The translations under genes and the position numbers were made by a program. From the NCBI RefSeq assembly GCF_036013935.1, contig NZ_CP107902.1:5241001-5305000 (forward strand): a DNA stretch of 64,000 nt, in the 5' to 3' direction. The DNA is from Streptomyces sp. NBC_00461. GTDB lineage: Bacteria > Actinomycetota > Actinomycetes > Streptomycetales > Streptomycetaceae. Shown piece by piece: positions 1 to 8,267 of this stretch. Positions within the stretch are counted from its first letter, which is position 1. Each line of letters opens with the position of its first letter. The notes beneath the pieces are model-generated. The model was given only the letters and a program-made list of their open reading frames with translations. It was not told where the DNA came from and did not search any database.

Positions 1-1
1 G

Positions 2-1129
2 GTGCTGGTGCACCGGACCACCGCTGCCGACCAGCTGGCCACCGCCCGCTCCGGCCTGGACCAGGAGTTGCTGAGCGCCGCCGGTGACCACGCCGACGGA
101 CGCAGGTCGGACGCCCGGCTCGACCCGTCCGACCTGCCCGGACCGGTGGCACGGGCGGTGCGCGACGACGTCCGGGTGACCTACCTGCAGGAGGGCGGTG
201 AGGGTCCGGTGCTGTGGGCGGCGACCCGGGTCTCGGACCGCAAGGTGCTCGCGATCCGCCGTTCGTACGCCCCCGAGGAGCGGTCCCTGGCCGCACTCGA
301 CCGGACGCTGCTCGCCACGGGCGCGGCCGTCACCGTCCTGGTGTCCCTGGCCGGACTGCTGCTCGGGGTGCGGATGGGACGGCGGGCCACGGCCGCCGCA
401 CGGACGGCGGAACGCATCGCCGACGGCGACCTCGACGCCCGGGTCCGCCCCCACGGCCATGACGAGATCGCCCGGCTCGCCGCCTCCGTCGACACCATGG
501 CGGACGCGCTCGGCGCCCGTCTGGAGGCCGAGCGCCGCGTGACCGCCGACATCGCGCACGAACTGCGCACACCGGTCGCGGGCATGTCGACAGCGGTCGG
601 CCTGCTGCCGCCAGGCCGGGCGTCCGACCTGGTGGCGGGCAGCGTGCAGAAGCTGCGCGGGCTGGTGGAGGACGTGCTGGAAGTGGCCCGGCTGGATTCC
701 CAGGTGGCGGCGGTGGAGACCGAGGAACGTGAGGTGAGCGCGATGACCCGGCGCGCGGTCGCGGGGCTCGACAACGTGTCCGTGACGGTCCTGGCGGACG
801 CGGTCGTGGCCACCGACCCGCGCCGAGTCGAGAGGATCCTCGCCAACCTGGCCGCCAACGCCCTGCGGCACGGCGCCCCGCCCGTGGAGATCGAGGTCGA
901 CGGCCCCGTGGTCCGGGTCCGCGACCACGGCCCCGGTTTCCCGTCCGACCTGCTCGCGGTGCTGCACACCTCCGGCCCCCAGCGCTTCCGCACCGGCTCC
1001 CGGACCGGCGGCACCGGCCTCGGCCTGACCATCGCCACCGGCCAGGCCCGCCTCCTGGGCGCCCGCCTGACCTTCCGCAACCGCCCGGAGGGGGGCGCGG
1101 AGACGGAGCTGTGGCTGCCGGCGGACTGA
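2..1129 (+). CDS. Sensor histidine kinase, 5' end outside window
   Basis: This is the C-terminal 375 or so residues of a membrane histidine kinase of a two-component system; the true start lies upstream of base 1. In order one sees an extracytoplasmic stretch, a membrane segment near residues 103-125, a HAMP linker (about 125-178), the HisKA H-box DIAHELRTP with the phosphorylated His near residue 189, an N-box (NLAANALRHG) and the ATP-lid glycine motifs RDHGPGF and GGTGLGL. All catalytic motifs are intact. The partner response regulator is presumably upstream, outside the window. The ligand is unknown. The gene ends in front of a convergent minus-strand gene, with a short CTCCTGA/TCAGGAG inverted repeat between them. 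Confidence 0.93.
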   Translation: MLVHRTTAADQLATARSGLDQELLSAAGDHADGRRSDARLDPSDLPGPVARAVRDDVRVTYLQEGGEGPVLWAATRVSDRKVLAIRRSYAPEERSLAALDRTLLATGAAVTVLVSLAGLLLGVRMGRRATAAARTAERIADGDLDARVRPHGHDEIARLAASVDTMADALGARLEAERRVTADIAHELRTPVAGMSTAVGLLPPGRASDLVAGSVQKLRGLVEDVLEVARLDSQVAAVETEEREVSAMTRRAVAGLDNVSVTVLADAVVATDPRRVERILANLAANALRHGAPPVEIEVDGPVVRVRDHGPGFPSDLLAVLHTSGPQRFRTGSRTGGTGLGLTIATGQARLLGARLTFRNRPEGGAETELWLPAD

Positions 1130-1220
1130 TCCGACGGGCGCGGGCGGGGCTTCTCCTGAAGGGCCGGGTGTCGTCAGGAGAGCTTGATCAGGGTGTAGCC
1201 GTCATCAGTGGCTTCTTGCG

Positions 1221-2075
1221 TCAGTTCACGGGGACGCTGTCGTAGATGCCGTGCGCGACGGTCGTCCTGGCCGTCCGGGCCAGCCTGTTTGTCATCGCCT
1301 GGTAGCGGTCGTGGACGTATGCCTGTCGGACCTGTGCGGCCACTTCGCCGAACGGCGGCGTGGTGATGTTCCCGCTCTTGTTTTCCTGCCGGCGGAAGGT
1401 GTCGGGGTGGTCGCGGTAGTAGGCGCGCAGTGCGCTCTCGGGGGTGGGGATGGTGCCGGCCTTGACGAGGACCTGTTCGAGGCGTGCGTCGAGGTCGTGC
1501 AGGACGTACGTGAAGTAGTTGGCCTCGGTGTACTGCACGGGGCCGTAGATGACCTGGTGGGCGGCGACGGCCTGGCGGCGACGGGCGTTCTCGGCCGTCC
1601 AGGCGGCGAGGAAGGCGTCGTATCCGGGGTCGGCGATCAGGTGGTGCTGGTGCGCCAGTGCGAGGACGACCGTGCTCTGGGCGGCGTCGGCGAGGGCGTG
1701 CTGCTTCAGATAGGCGGCAGGGGTGGTGCCGGCGTGCGGGGTGGTCCAGAAGCCGGGGCCGTCGCCGACGCCGTAGGCCTTGTCGAAGTAGGCGAAGGTG
1801 GCAGCCCGCTCCTGTGTCAGGTAGAGGGCGAACTGGCGTACGGGGATTTTCTGGCCGTTGATCTCGGCGACCACGGCGGTGGGCGGGGGCGGGAGAGCGG
1901 TCGGTGTCGTGTCGGTTCGCTGTTGTCCGCCTGTGAGCAGGGCGGTGGCCGTGATCACCAGCGTGGCGAGGAGGCCCACGACGGCGATGGCCCATCCGGG
2001 GACCGCCCGGCGGGGGGCCGTGCGGCGCTGTGGAACTGCTGCGGGGCGGCGTGCCTGGCGCACCGACGTGGTCAT
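1221..2075 (-). CDS. Membrane-anchored SurA-N-like (peptidyl-prolyl isomerase-type) protein
   Basis: A protein of 284 residues with a proline/arginine-rich cytoplasmic start, one hydrophobic segment (VPGWAIAVVGLLATLVITA) and an extracytoplasmic domain that begins VAEINGQKIPVRQF. That opening resembles the N-terminal region of SurA/parvulin-type foldases, but no parvulin catalytic domain is evident. The ATG at 2075 is preferred because GAAGGAG lies just upstream; an in-frame start 25 codons earlier lacks this. It lies directly downstream of the secreted beta-helix protein on the same strand, so a role in folding exported hydrolases is a reasonable guess. Function is inferred from fold resemblance only. 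Confidence 0.6.
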   Translation of the reverse strand: MTTSVRQARRPAAVPQRRTAPRRAVPGWAIAVVGLLATLVITATALLTGGQQRTDTTPTALPPPPTAVVAEINGQKIPVRQFALYLTQERAATFAYFDKAYGVGDGPGFWTTPHAGTTPAAYLKQHALADAAQSTVVLALAHQHHLIADPGYDAFLAAWTAENARRRQAVAAHQVIYGPVQYTEANYFTYVLHDLDARLEQVLVKAGTIPTPESALRAYYRDHPDTFRRQENKSGNITTPPFGEVAAQVRQAYVHDRYQAMTNRLARTARTTVAHGIYDSVPVN

Positions 2076-2169
2076 CGTTGACTCCTTCGCGCGGTGGAGG
2101 TGGAGAGGGGTGCCCGGCCCGGGCCGAGTTGCGCGCTCCGGACCGGGCACCCGCTGACTCGTCGTCGGC

Positions 2170-4968
2170 TCAGCCGGCGGCGAGGGTCTGGATCTCGGAG
2201 GTGCTGAGCACCCGGTTGTAGAAGTGGACGTTGTCGATCTGGCCGTTGGTGAAGTCGACGGGTCCCTGGTTGTAGGTGCCGGCCCCGATCACGGTGGCGC
2301 CCCGGGCAGTCCAGGGGCTGCTGAAGGAGGCGCTGCCCTGGAGGGTGCCGTTGACGTACAGCGAGATCGTCTGGGCGCCGCTGTCATAGACGCCGAGCAC
2401 GTGGTACCAGGTGCCGGTGGACGCCGACGAGGTCGCCGTGACGATGGTGGCCGTCGAGTTGTTGGTGTCCGCGGCACGAGTGACGAAGGTGAACTTGCCG
2501 CCCGACAGCTGAAGGTAGAACGGGCTGACCTTGAAGCCCACGAGGCCGGCGAAGGTCTGGTTGCCGCCGCTGACGGAGTTCAGCTTCACCCAGGCACCCG
2601 CCGAGTAGCTCTGGCCCGTGTCGATCACGGAGGCCGGGATCACGCCCAGCGTGCCCGCGGAACCGTCGAAGGCGAGCGAGTCGCCGCCGACCTTGCCGCT
2701 ACCCGCCCAGGTGGTGTTGCCCTCCCGGTAGCCGTCGACGGTGTTGCCGAGGAGGTTGGAGAAGGTCTGGCCGCTGCCTTCGTCGAGTTGGTAGTAGCCG
2801 GCCGCGCCGGTGCCGAGGGCGTACGCCTCCCGCGCGTTGAGCGCTCGGGGGGTCATACGGACGTCGTCGATCGCCGCGGAGGCGAAGTCGGTGTTGCTGC
2901 CGTTCCACTTGGCGCGGCCGATCGTGGTGTGGCCGGTCGCCTTCCAGGGTGAGGAGAAGGCGGTGGTGCCCTGGAGTGTGCCGTTGACGTACAGGGCGAT
3001 GGTGTGGGCGCTGTTGTCGTACACACCGGTCAGGTGGTACCAGGTGCCGGTGGCCGGTGTGCCGCCGGTGACCTGCTTCCAGGTCGCGCTGGTCGAGTCG
3101 GAGCTACGTACGGTGAACGCGAAGGTGCCGCTCGTCAGTTGCAGGTAGAAGGGGCTGATGGCGTTGCCGTCGATGGAGGCGTAGGTCTGGTTGCCGGTGA
3201 GGCTGCTCGGCTTTACCCACGCCGAGACCGAGTAGCTGCCGCTGGTGTCGACGGCCGTGGTGGGGACGTCGACCCAGGAGTTGCTCGCGCCGCTCAGACT
3301 GATGGCGCCGGCGCCCGTCTTGCCGGTGGTCCAGGAGGCCCCGGCCTGCAGCGTGCCGTTGTTGGAGCCGCCGCTGATGTCGGCGGTCGCGGTGCCGCTG
3401 CCTTCGTCGAGCGGCCAGTAGCCGCCGGGGGTCGCGGTGGGCCCGGACACGGCGGCCCCGTTGTAGGCGCCGATGTTGGGAGCTGTGCTGGAGGAGACGG
3501 TGTTGCCGAAGTAGTCCTGGCTGCCGTTGTTCGCGATGACGGCGCCCGCGCCGAACGCCGGGGAGCCGCTTCGCAGTTTGTAGGCGGCTGCGCTGGCGCG
3601 CCCGGCACTGCCGCCGCCGGGCTTGACGAACAGCGGGTCGGAGGTGATCTTGGCGGAGTCGGACGGCTCGGTGGACGGGTGGTCGCCGTAGAAGAGGTTG
3701 TGGGTCCAGGTGGTTCTCGTGTTGGAGTAGCCGCCCGTTCCGAGCTTGTAGATGATGTTGTTGGAGAAGGTGACGGTGCTGTTGGGTGTGCCGTCGGTGA
3801 TCTTCCCGTTATTGCCCCGGGGCATGTAGATCGTGTTGTTGTACACCTGGGCGGTGGTGCCGCTGTCGACGCCGGACATCGTCGGGAAGATCGCGTTGGA
3901 CGCCCCGTCGTTCTGGCTGATGTTGTAGCGGATCACAGAGGTCTTGGCCGCGAAGCCGCTGCTGCAGCACCATTCGGTGAAACCGAACGGGTTGTCGTGG
4001 CTCCAGTTGTACTGGATGACCGTTCCGCTGGTGTTGTTGTCGATGTCGAAGGCCTGACCGTCCACGAAGCTGCGGTACTGGCGGGCGACCTCGTTGTTCT
4101 GGAACACGGCGTTGGTCGTCCAGCCGCTCCACATGCCGGCCCCGGAGTAGCGGTAGCCGTTGTCGGTGGCGACGTTGTTCTGGATGACCGGTGAGGCGCA
4201 GAACACACAGACGATGTCGTTGCCGCCCGCGTCGGTGATGGTGTTGCCGTCGATCACCACGTTGTTGGTGTTGATGTTGTGGTTCAGGCCCTGGAGCGAG
4301 CCGATGTAGATGCCGCCGGCGTCAGTGCGCGTCAGCGTGTTGCCCTGGAGCAGGACGTCGTTCCAGGCGCTGGTGGTGTTGCTGTCGGTGACGTCGAAGG
4401 CGATGCCCGAGGACCGGCTGGGCTGGACTCCGGCGCTGTTGGTCCACAGGCCTTTCACGTCGTGGATGTTGTTGTTGACGATGTGGATGCCGTTGAAGGT
4501 GCCGCTGGTGTCGTTCTCCAGCTGGATGCCGCTGCGCACCGCGGCGCTGGAGGCCGGGTTGGTGATCTCCAGGTTCTGGATGGTCCAGTACTGCTGGTCG
4601 GTCAGGAGGATGGTGGCCGCCGCGCCGCCGCCGTTGAGGATCGGGGCCGCTCCGCTGCCGTAGCTGGAGATGACGATCGGGCTGCCGCTGGAGCCGGAGC
4701 CGTGCGGCTGGAGTTCGCCGGTCCAGGAGCCGCCGGCCTGGAACTGGATCTGGTTGCCGGCGGTGAACGTGGTGGAGTTGACGTTGGTGAGCGTCCTCCA
4801 GGGGGTGCTGGAAGTGCATCCGTCGTTGCTGTCGCTGCCTGACGACGACGAGACGAAGTACGTGGTGCACGTCGTCGCGTGCGCCTCCGTAGCGGGAAGC
4901 ATGACGAGTCCCAGCGCGGCCGCCGCGCTTCCTGTGGCCGCTATGAGGCGGCGTTGCCATCTTCGCAT
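2170..4968 (-). CDS. Secreted right-handed beta-helix protein with two LamG domains
   Basis: A 932-residue exported protein. The Sec signal peptide is MRRWQRRLIAATG to about residue 31, ending in ATEAHA. Residues about 35-480 have the Asn/Gly/Thr-rich repeats of a right-handed parallel beta-helix (IHIVNNNIHD, VVIDGNTITDAGG), a fold typical of polysaccharide lyases and hydrolases. Two LamG/concanavalin-like jellyroll modules follow (about 515-715 and 725-930), each with the W-YHL/YHV...YVNGTLQG signature and nearly duplicate sequence, probably carbohydrate-binding. It is the largest secreted protein of the polysaccharide island and probably attacks a plant or algal polymer. The substrate and the catalytic residues cannot be assigned from sequence. 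Confidence 0.8.
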   Translation of the reverse strand: MRRWQRRLIAATGSAAAALGLVMLPATEAHATTCTTYFVSSSSGSDSNDGCTSSTPWRTLTNVNSTTFTAGNQIQFQAGGSWTGELQPHGSGSSGSPIVISSYGSGAAPILNGGGAAATILLTDQQYWTIQNLEITNPASSAAVRSGIQLENDTSGTFNGIHIVNNNIHDVKGLWTNSAGVQPSRSSGIAFDVTDSNTTSAWNDVLLQGNTLTRTDAGGIYIGSLQGLNHNINTNNVVIDGNTITDAGGNDIVCVFCASPVIQNNVATDNGYRYSGAGMWSGWTTNAVFQNNEVARQYRSFVDGQAFDIDNNTSGTVIQYNWSHDNPFGFTEWCCSSGFAAKTSVIRYNISQNDGASNAIFPTMSGVDSGTTAQVYNNTIYMPRGNNGKITDGTPNSTVTFSNNIIYKLGTGGYSNTRTTWTHNLFYGDHPSTEPSDSAKITSDPLFVKPGGGSAGRASAAAYKLRSGSPAFGAGAVIANNGSQDYFGNTVSSSTAPNIGAYNGAAVSGPTATPGGYWPLDEGSGTATADISGGSNNGTLQAGASWTTGKTGAGAISLSGASNSWVDVPTTAVDTSGSYSVSAWVKPSSLTGNQTYASIDGNAISPFYLQLTSGTFAFTVRSSDSTSATWKQVTGGTPATGTWYHLTGVYDNSAHTIALYVNGTLQGTTAFSSPWKATGHTTIGRAKWNGSNTDFASAAIDDVRMTPRALNAREAYALGTGAAGYYQLDEGSGQTFSNLLGNTVDGYREGNTTWAGSGKVGGDSLAFDGSAGTLGVIPASVIDTGQSYSAGAWVKLNSVSGGNQTFAGLVGFKVSPFYLQLSGGKFTFVTRAADTNNSTATIVTATSSASTGTWYHVLGVYDSGAQTISLYVNGTLQGSASFSSPWTARGATVIGAGTYNQGPVDFTNGQIDNVHFYNRVLSTSEIQTLAAG

Positions 4969-5080
4969 TGCGTTCCTCTTCGAACGGGAGCGGATAGGTG
5001 AGGTGGGGCAGACCGGTGCGTGCGGCGCGCAAACGAGGGGAGGAGGGGGCGTGCGGCACGTACCGGTCGTCTAGGGGGCC

Positions 5081-5319
5081 TCAGGCGAGGCGGATCATGT
5101 TCCAGGAGAGAGCGGGGAGGGTGGCGCGCAGCACGGCATCGTCGAGGACGGTGCCCGCGGCGGTGGGTGTGACGCGTTCCGGCCGGTCGAGGGGGTTGCG
5201 GGCGTCCGGGTCGGGGTCGGTGAGCACGAAGTGCTCGACGAACGAGCCGAACAGCCGGGGGTCGACGTCTCCGACCACAAATGCGCCGGATCAAGAACAA
5301 ACCGGTCGGCAGGAGACAT
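5081..5319 (-). pseudogene. Decayed GH51 alpha-L-arabinofuranosidase (internal deletion plus frameshift)
   Basis: Two pieces of a GH51 arabinofuranosidase are joined. The start reads MSPADRFVLDPA, then the frame changes near 5278-5285 and continues as VVGDVDPRLFGSFVEH, the N-terminal signature of the family. It jumps almost at once to NPLDRPERVTP...LPALSWNMIRLA, the family's C-terminal strand. About 400 internal residues, with both catalytic glutamates, are gone. A full enzyme is about 500 residues; this remnant encodes about 79. It therefore cannot be an active enzyme. Its place between a secreted polysaccharide protein and a GH43-like gene suggests that the island once had a complete arabinan pathway. 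Confidence 0.75.
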
Positions 5320-5416
5320 GGCGGGATCCCTTCGTGGCGGGGCCGGGAAGTGGCGGCACGGGTGCTGGCTGTCGGTGCGGTGAGGGAGGCACGGTGTGGA
5401 CGGCGTGCGGCAGCCG

Positions 5417-6349
5417 TCAGGATTCGGGTGCCAGGCCGAGTTCGACGGGCTCGTCCCGGTCGCAGGTCAGCCGGCCGGCGGTCACCCGCAGGGCGGCCAC
5501 CTGGAGCGAGGACCGGCGGTACGCGTAGTCCGCTTCGTCGCTCTCCGGCGTCCGGTCGGGGTGCGTGAAGTAGAAGACGTACGCCGTCTCCCCCTGGACG
5601 ACCACGTCGGCGTGGTAACCGAATCCGCCGTCGTCGGGGCGGCTGCCGGGAGCGTCGAGGATCAGCCCCTGGTACTCCCAGCGCCCCAGGTCGTCGGAGC
5701 GCAGGACGCCCTGCCCGCGCCATTCGTCGACGATCATCCAGTGGGTGCCGCCGAGTTCGAAGACGTTGGGGCCCTCGTGCGGCCGGTGGGTGACGGCCGG
5801 GCCGGTCGGCCGCCACTGGTAGAGGTCGGGGCTGTCGGCCGCGTAGGTGACCGAGCCGTGCGTCTCGTCCTTGAACCACATCCGGAAGCCGCCGCCGGGC
5901 AGTGGGAGGACACAGGCGTCGATCGCGCGGTCGGAGTCGAGGTCCAGGGGGCCGTGGTACGTCCAGTCGAGCAGGTCGGAGCTGGTGTAGTGGCGGATCT
6001 CGGCGCGTCCCGTCCAGGCGTCGGGCACGCCGCGGATCCAGCTGACGTACATGTGGTGGAGCCCGTCGTGCCAGATGATCTCCGGCGCCCAGAAGGTGTT
6101 GCGCCCCCATTCCGGGTCGGGGAGGTCCAGGGTGCCGCGGTAGGTCCAGGTGCGGCCGCCGTCGGCGGACGACGCGACTCCCAGGTCGGTGCCGTGCACC
6201 CAGGCGACACCGGGGCCGGGGGCGGTGACCCGGCGGCTTGTGTAGACGAGCCACCATTCGCGTGCCTGACGGTTCCAGACGGCCACCGGGTCGGCGGCAC
6301 CGTCGTGGACCGGGTCACGGAACAGCGGTCCGCTCGCTGCACCTGTCAC
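5417..6349 (-). CDS. GH43/GH32-like five-bladed propeller glycosidase, cytoplasmic
   Basis: A 310-residue protein with the blade pattern of clan GH-F/GH-J hydrolases: FRDPVHDGAADPVAVW near the start (candidate catalytic Asp), NTFWAPEIIWHDGLHHMYVSW, and repeated SSDLLDW/RSDDLGRWEYQG motifs. There is no signal peptide, so it should act inside the cell on imported oligosaccharides. The start is taken as GTG at 6349, which has GGGAGA about 8 bases upstream and lies 13 bases after the stop of the permease gene; longer readings run into that gene. It is the last gene of the ABC-transporter operon. The family is confident, the exact substrate is not. Confidence 0.8.
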   Translation of the reverse strand: MTGAASGPLFRDPVHDGAADPVAVWNRQAREWWLVYTSRRVTAPGPGVAWVHGTDLGVASSADGGRTWTYRGTLDLPDPEWGRNTFWAPEIIWHDGLHHMYVSWIRGVPDAWTGRAEIRHYTSSDLLDWTYHGPLDLDSDRAIDACVLPLPGGGFRMWFKDETHGSVTYAADSPDLYQWRPTGPAVTHRPHEGPNVFELGGTHWMIVDEWRGQGVLRSDDLGRWEYQGLILDAPGSRPDDGGFGYHADVVVQGETAYVFYFTHPDRTPESDEADYAYRRSSLQVAALRVTAGRLTCDRDEPVELGLAPES

Positions 6350-6362
6350 GTGAACATCTCCC

Positions 6363-7253
6363 TTACTTGAGGCCGGAGTTGACGAAGCCGCGGACGTAGG
6401 AGCGCTGGGCGGCGAGGAAGAGCAGGATGACGGGGACGAGATACAGCACCGCACCGCCGGCGAGGCGGTTGGGCAACGGGAAGCCCCTGTCGTTGACGTA
6501 GCCCTGCCCGACGCCGACCGCGAGGGTGGTGTTCGACTGGTCGAGCAGGAGGTTCGGGGCGATGAAGTCGCCCCACACCGCGTTGAACGCCAGGACGAAG
6601 GCCGTGACCATCAGCGGGCGGGACAGGGGCAGGAAGATCTGGAAGAAGACGCGGATGCGGCCGGCGCCGTCGATGACCGCGGCCTCCTCCAGCTCCTTGG
6701 GGAAACTGGAGAAGAACTGCCGGTACAGGAAGATGGCGTACGGCGCTCCGGCGGAGCCCCACAGGACCCACGGCCAGTACGTGCCGACCATGCCGACCTG
6801 GGCGAACATCAGGTAGGTGGGGATGAGCGTGACGATCTGCGGCACCATCATGGTCGAGATGAGCAGGCCGAACAGCAGGCCCTTGCCCGGGGCGCGCAGC
6901 CGGGCGAAGCCGTAGCCGACGAGCGCCGAGCTGATGGTGGTCAGGAAGGCGTTGACGACGGCCAGGATCAGGGAGTTGCGGCCGAACCGCCAGAACGGGA
7001 TGGTCTTCACCGCGTCGGCGTAGTTGTGCCAGTCGAGCACCGACGGGAGCCAGGTGTCGGAGGACATCTCGTTGGCCGGCCGTAGCGAGCTGATCATCAG
7101 CTCGACGAAGGGCAGGGAGATCAGCACCGAGACGACGAGCAGGACCGTGAACACCAGCGTCTGCTTGCGGTTGCGGGGGCGCCGGGCCGGTGCCGTGGGG
7201 GCGGGCTCCGGGGCGGCCGGGTTGGCCGGGGTGGCGGGCACGGTCGCGGTCAT
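6363..7253 (-). CDS. Carbohydrate ABC transporter permease, MalG type
   Basis: The second inner-membrane subunit of a binding-protein-dependent sugar importer. About six hydrophobic segments are present, after a Pro/Ala-rich cytoplasmic N-terminus (PANPAAPEPAPTAP). The EAA loop that contacts the ATPase is visible as EEAAVIDGAGRIRVFFQIFLPL. ATG 7253 has GGAAAG 5 bases upstream; ATG 7274 is an alternative using the upstream GGAGGG. It follows the MalF-type permease closely in one operon (binding protein, permease, permease, GH43-like enzyme). No ATPase gene is present. Streptomyces often use one shared MsiK-type ATPase for such systems, so this is expected rather than a defect. Confidence 0.93.
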   Translation of the reverse strand: MTATVPATPANPAAPEPAPTAPARRPRNRKQTLVFTVLLVVSVLISLPFVELMISSLRPANEMSSDTWLPSVLDWHNYADAVKTIPFWRFGRNSLILAVVNAFLTTISSALVGYGFARLRAPGKGLLFGLLISTMMVPQIVTLIPTYLMFAQVGMVGTYWPWVLWGSAGAPYAIFLYRQFFSSFPKELEEAAVIDGAGRIRVFFQIFLPLSRPLMVTAFVLAFNAVWGDFIAPNLLLDQSNTTLAVGVGQGYVNDRGFPLPNRLAGGAVLYLVPVILLFLAAQRSYVRGFVNSGLK

Positions 7254-7280
7254 GGAGCTTTCCTTGAGCGGCATGGCGGA

Positions 7281-8258
7281 TCAGCCCTCCTTCGCGGCGG
7301 CGTTCGGGTCGACGGCGTAGAACACGCTCCGTCCGGCCACCTTGAAGATCAGGACGGTCAGCGCGACGATGACCAGGAAGAAGATCGTGAGCATCGCCGA
7401 GCCGTAGCCGTACCGGGAGTAGGAGAAGAACTGCGAGTAGACGTCGACCATGTAGACCCGGTTGGCGTTGGGGATGTTGGTGTAGACGTTGGCGACGCCG
7501 TCGCTGATCGGCGAGAGCAGCAGGACCGGGACGAACGTCTGCAGCGTGGTGATGGTGACCAGGACCGTCTGGAAGAGCAGGACCGGCGAGATCACCGGGA
7601 GGGTCACGTGCCGGAAGGCGGTGAAGGCGCCTCCGCCGTCCAGCCTGACGGCCTCCAGTTGTTCGGCCGGCACCGTCTGCAGGGCGGCGAGGTTGATGAT
7701 GAGGCCCGCGCCGATGCCCCACAGCAGCACGATGACCAGGACGATGAAGGCCCGGTTGCCGGTCAGCCACATCAGCGCGTTGACGCCGAAGATGTGCAGG
7801 AACCGGTTGACGCCCCCGGAGTTCTGGTCGAACGCCACTTTCCAGATGAGGGACGCAGCGACCGGCGGCACGATCGCCGGGATGTAGATGAGGGTCCGGA
7901 AGACAGTGCGTCCGCGGACGCGCTCGTTGAGCAGCAGGGCCAGCAGCAGGCTGCCGGCGATCGTCGTGGGGACGATGATGGCCACCAGCGTCAGCGTCCT
8001 GGCCAGCGACGACAGGGTGTCCGCCGATGTGAGGACCTCACGGTAGTTGTCCAGGCCGACCCATGGCTTGAACGGCGCGATGCCGTCCCAGGCGGTGAAG
8101 CTCAGGTAGAAGGCGTAACCCACCGGGAAGACGGTCAGCACCGCGGTGCCGATCAGCCAGGGCGAGACGAAGCCGTAGAAGGCCAGCGCCTCGCCCCGCC
8201 GCCCGCTGCGCCGACGCCGTCGGGCCGGCCCAGTGGGCCGGGCACTTTTCAGTCGCAT
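7281..8258 (-). CDS. Carbohydrate ABC transporter permease, MalF type
   Basis: The first permease subunit of the sugar importer, 325 residues. An Arg-rich cytoplasmic start is followed by six predicted membrane helices. The EAA motif is LEAVRLDGGGAFTAFRHVTLP. ATG 8258 is chosen; GTG 8264 lies two codons earlier in the same frame. The start is only about 10 bases after the stop of the solute-binding protein gene, so the two genes are transcribed together and probably translationally coupled. It should pair with the downstream MalG-type protein to form the membrane channel. Substrate is inferred from the island to be a pentose-rich oligosaccharide. Confidence 0.93.
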   Translation of the reverse strand: MRLKSARPTGPARRRRRSGRRGEALAFYGFVSPWLIGTAVLTVFPVGYAFYLSFTAWDGIAPFKPWVGLDNYREVLTSADTLSSLARTLTLVAIIVPTTIAGSLLLALLLNERVRGRTVFRTLIYIPAIVPPVAASLIWKVAFDQNSGGVNRFLHIFGVNALMWLTGNRAFIVLVIVLLWGIGAGLIINLAALQTVPAEQLEAVRLDGGGAFTAFRHVTLPVISPVLLFQTVLVTITTLQTFVPVLLLSPISDGVANVYTNIPNANRVYMVDVYSQFFSYSRYGYGSAMLTIFFLVIVALTVLIFKVAGRSVFYAVDPNAAAKEG

Positions 8259-8267
8259 GAACACGGC

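Noticed and set aside
1174..1218. Minus-strand tail reading ATDDGYTLIKLS before a stop, after the 1221 gene
   Set aside because: It looks like a protein end, but it is too short, lies in a chance open frame antiparallel to the 1221 gene's own frame, and has no start.
2224..4842. Several long plus-strand frames rich in Val/Gly/Asp opposite the beta-helix gene
   Set aside because: They mirror the codon pattern of the real minus-strand gene and show no domain; the signal peptide and LamG domains settle the coding strand.
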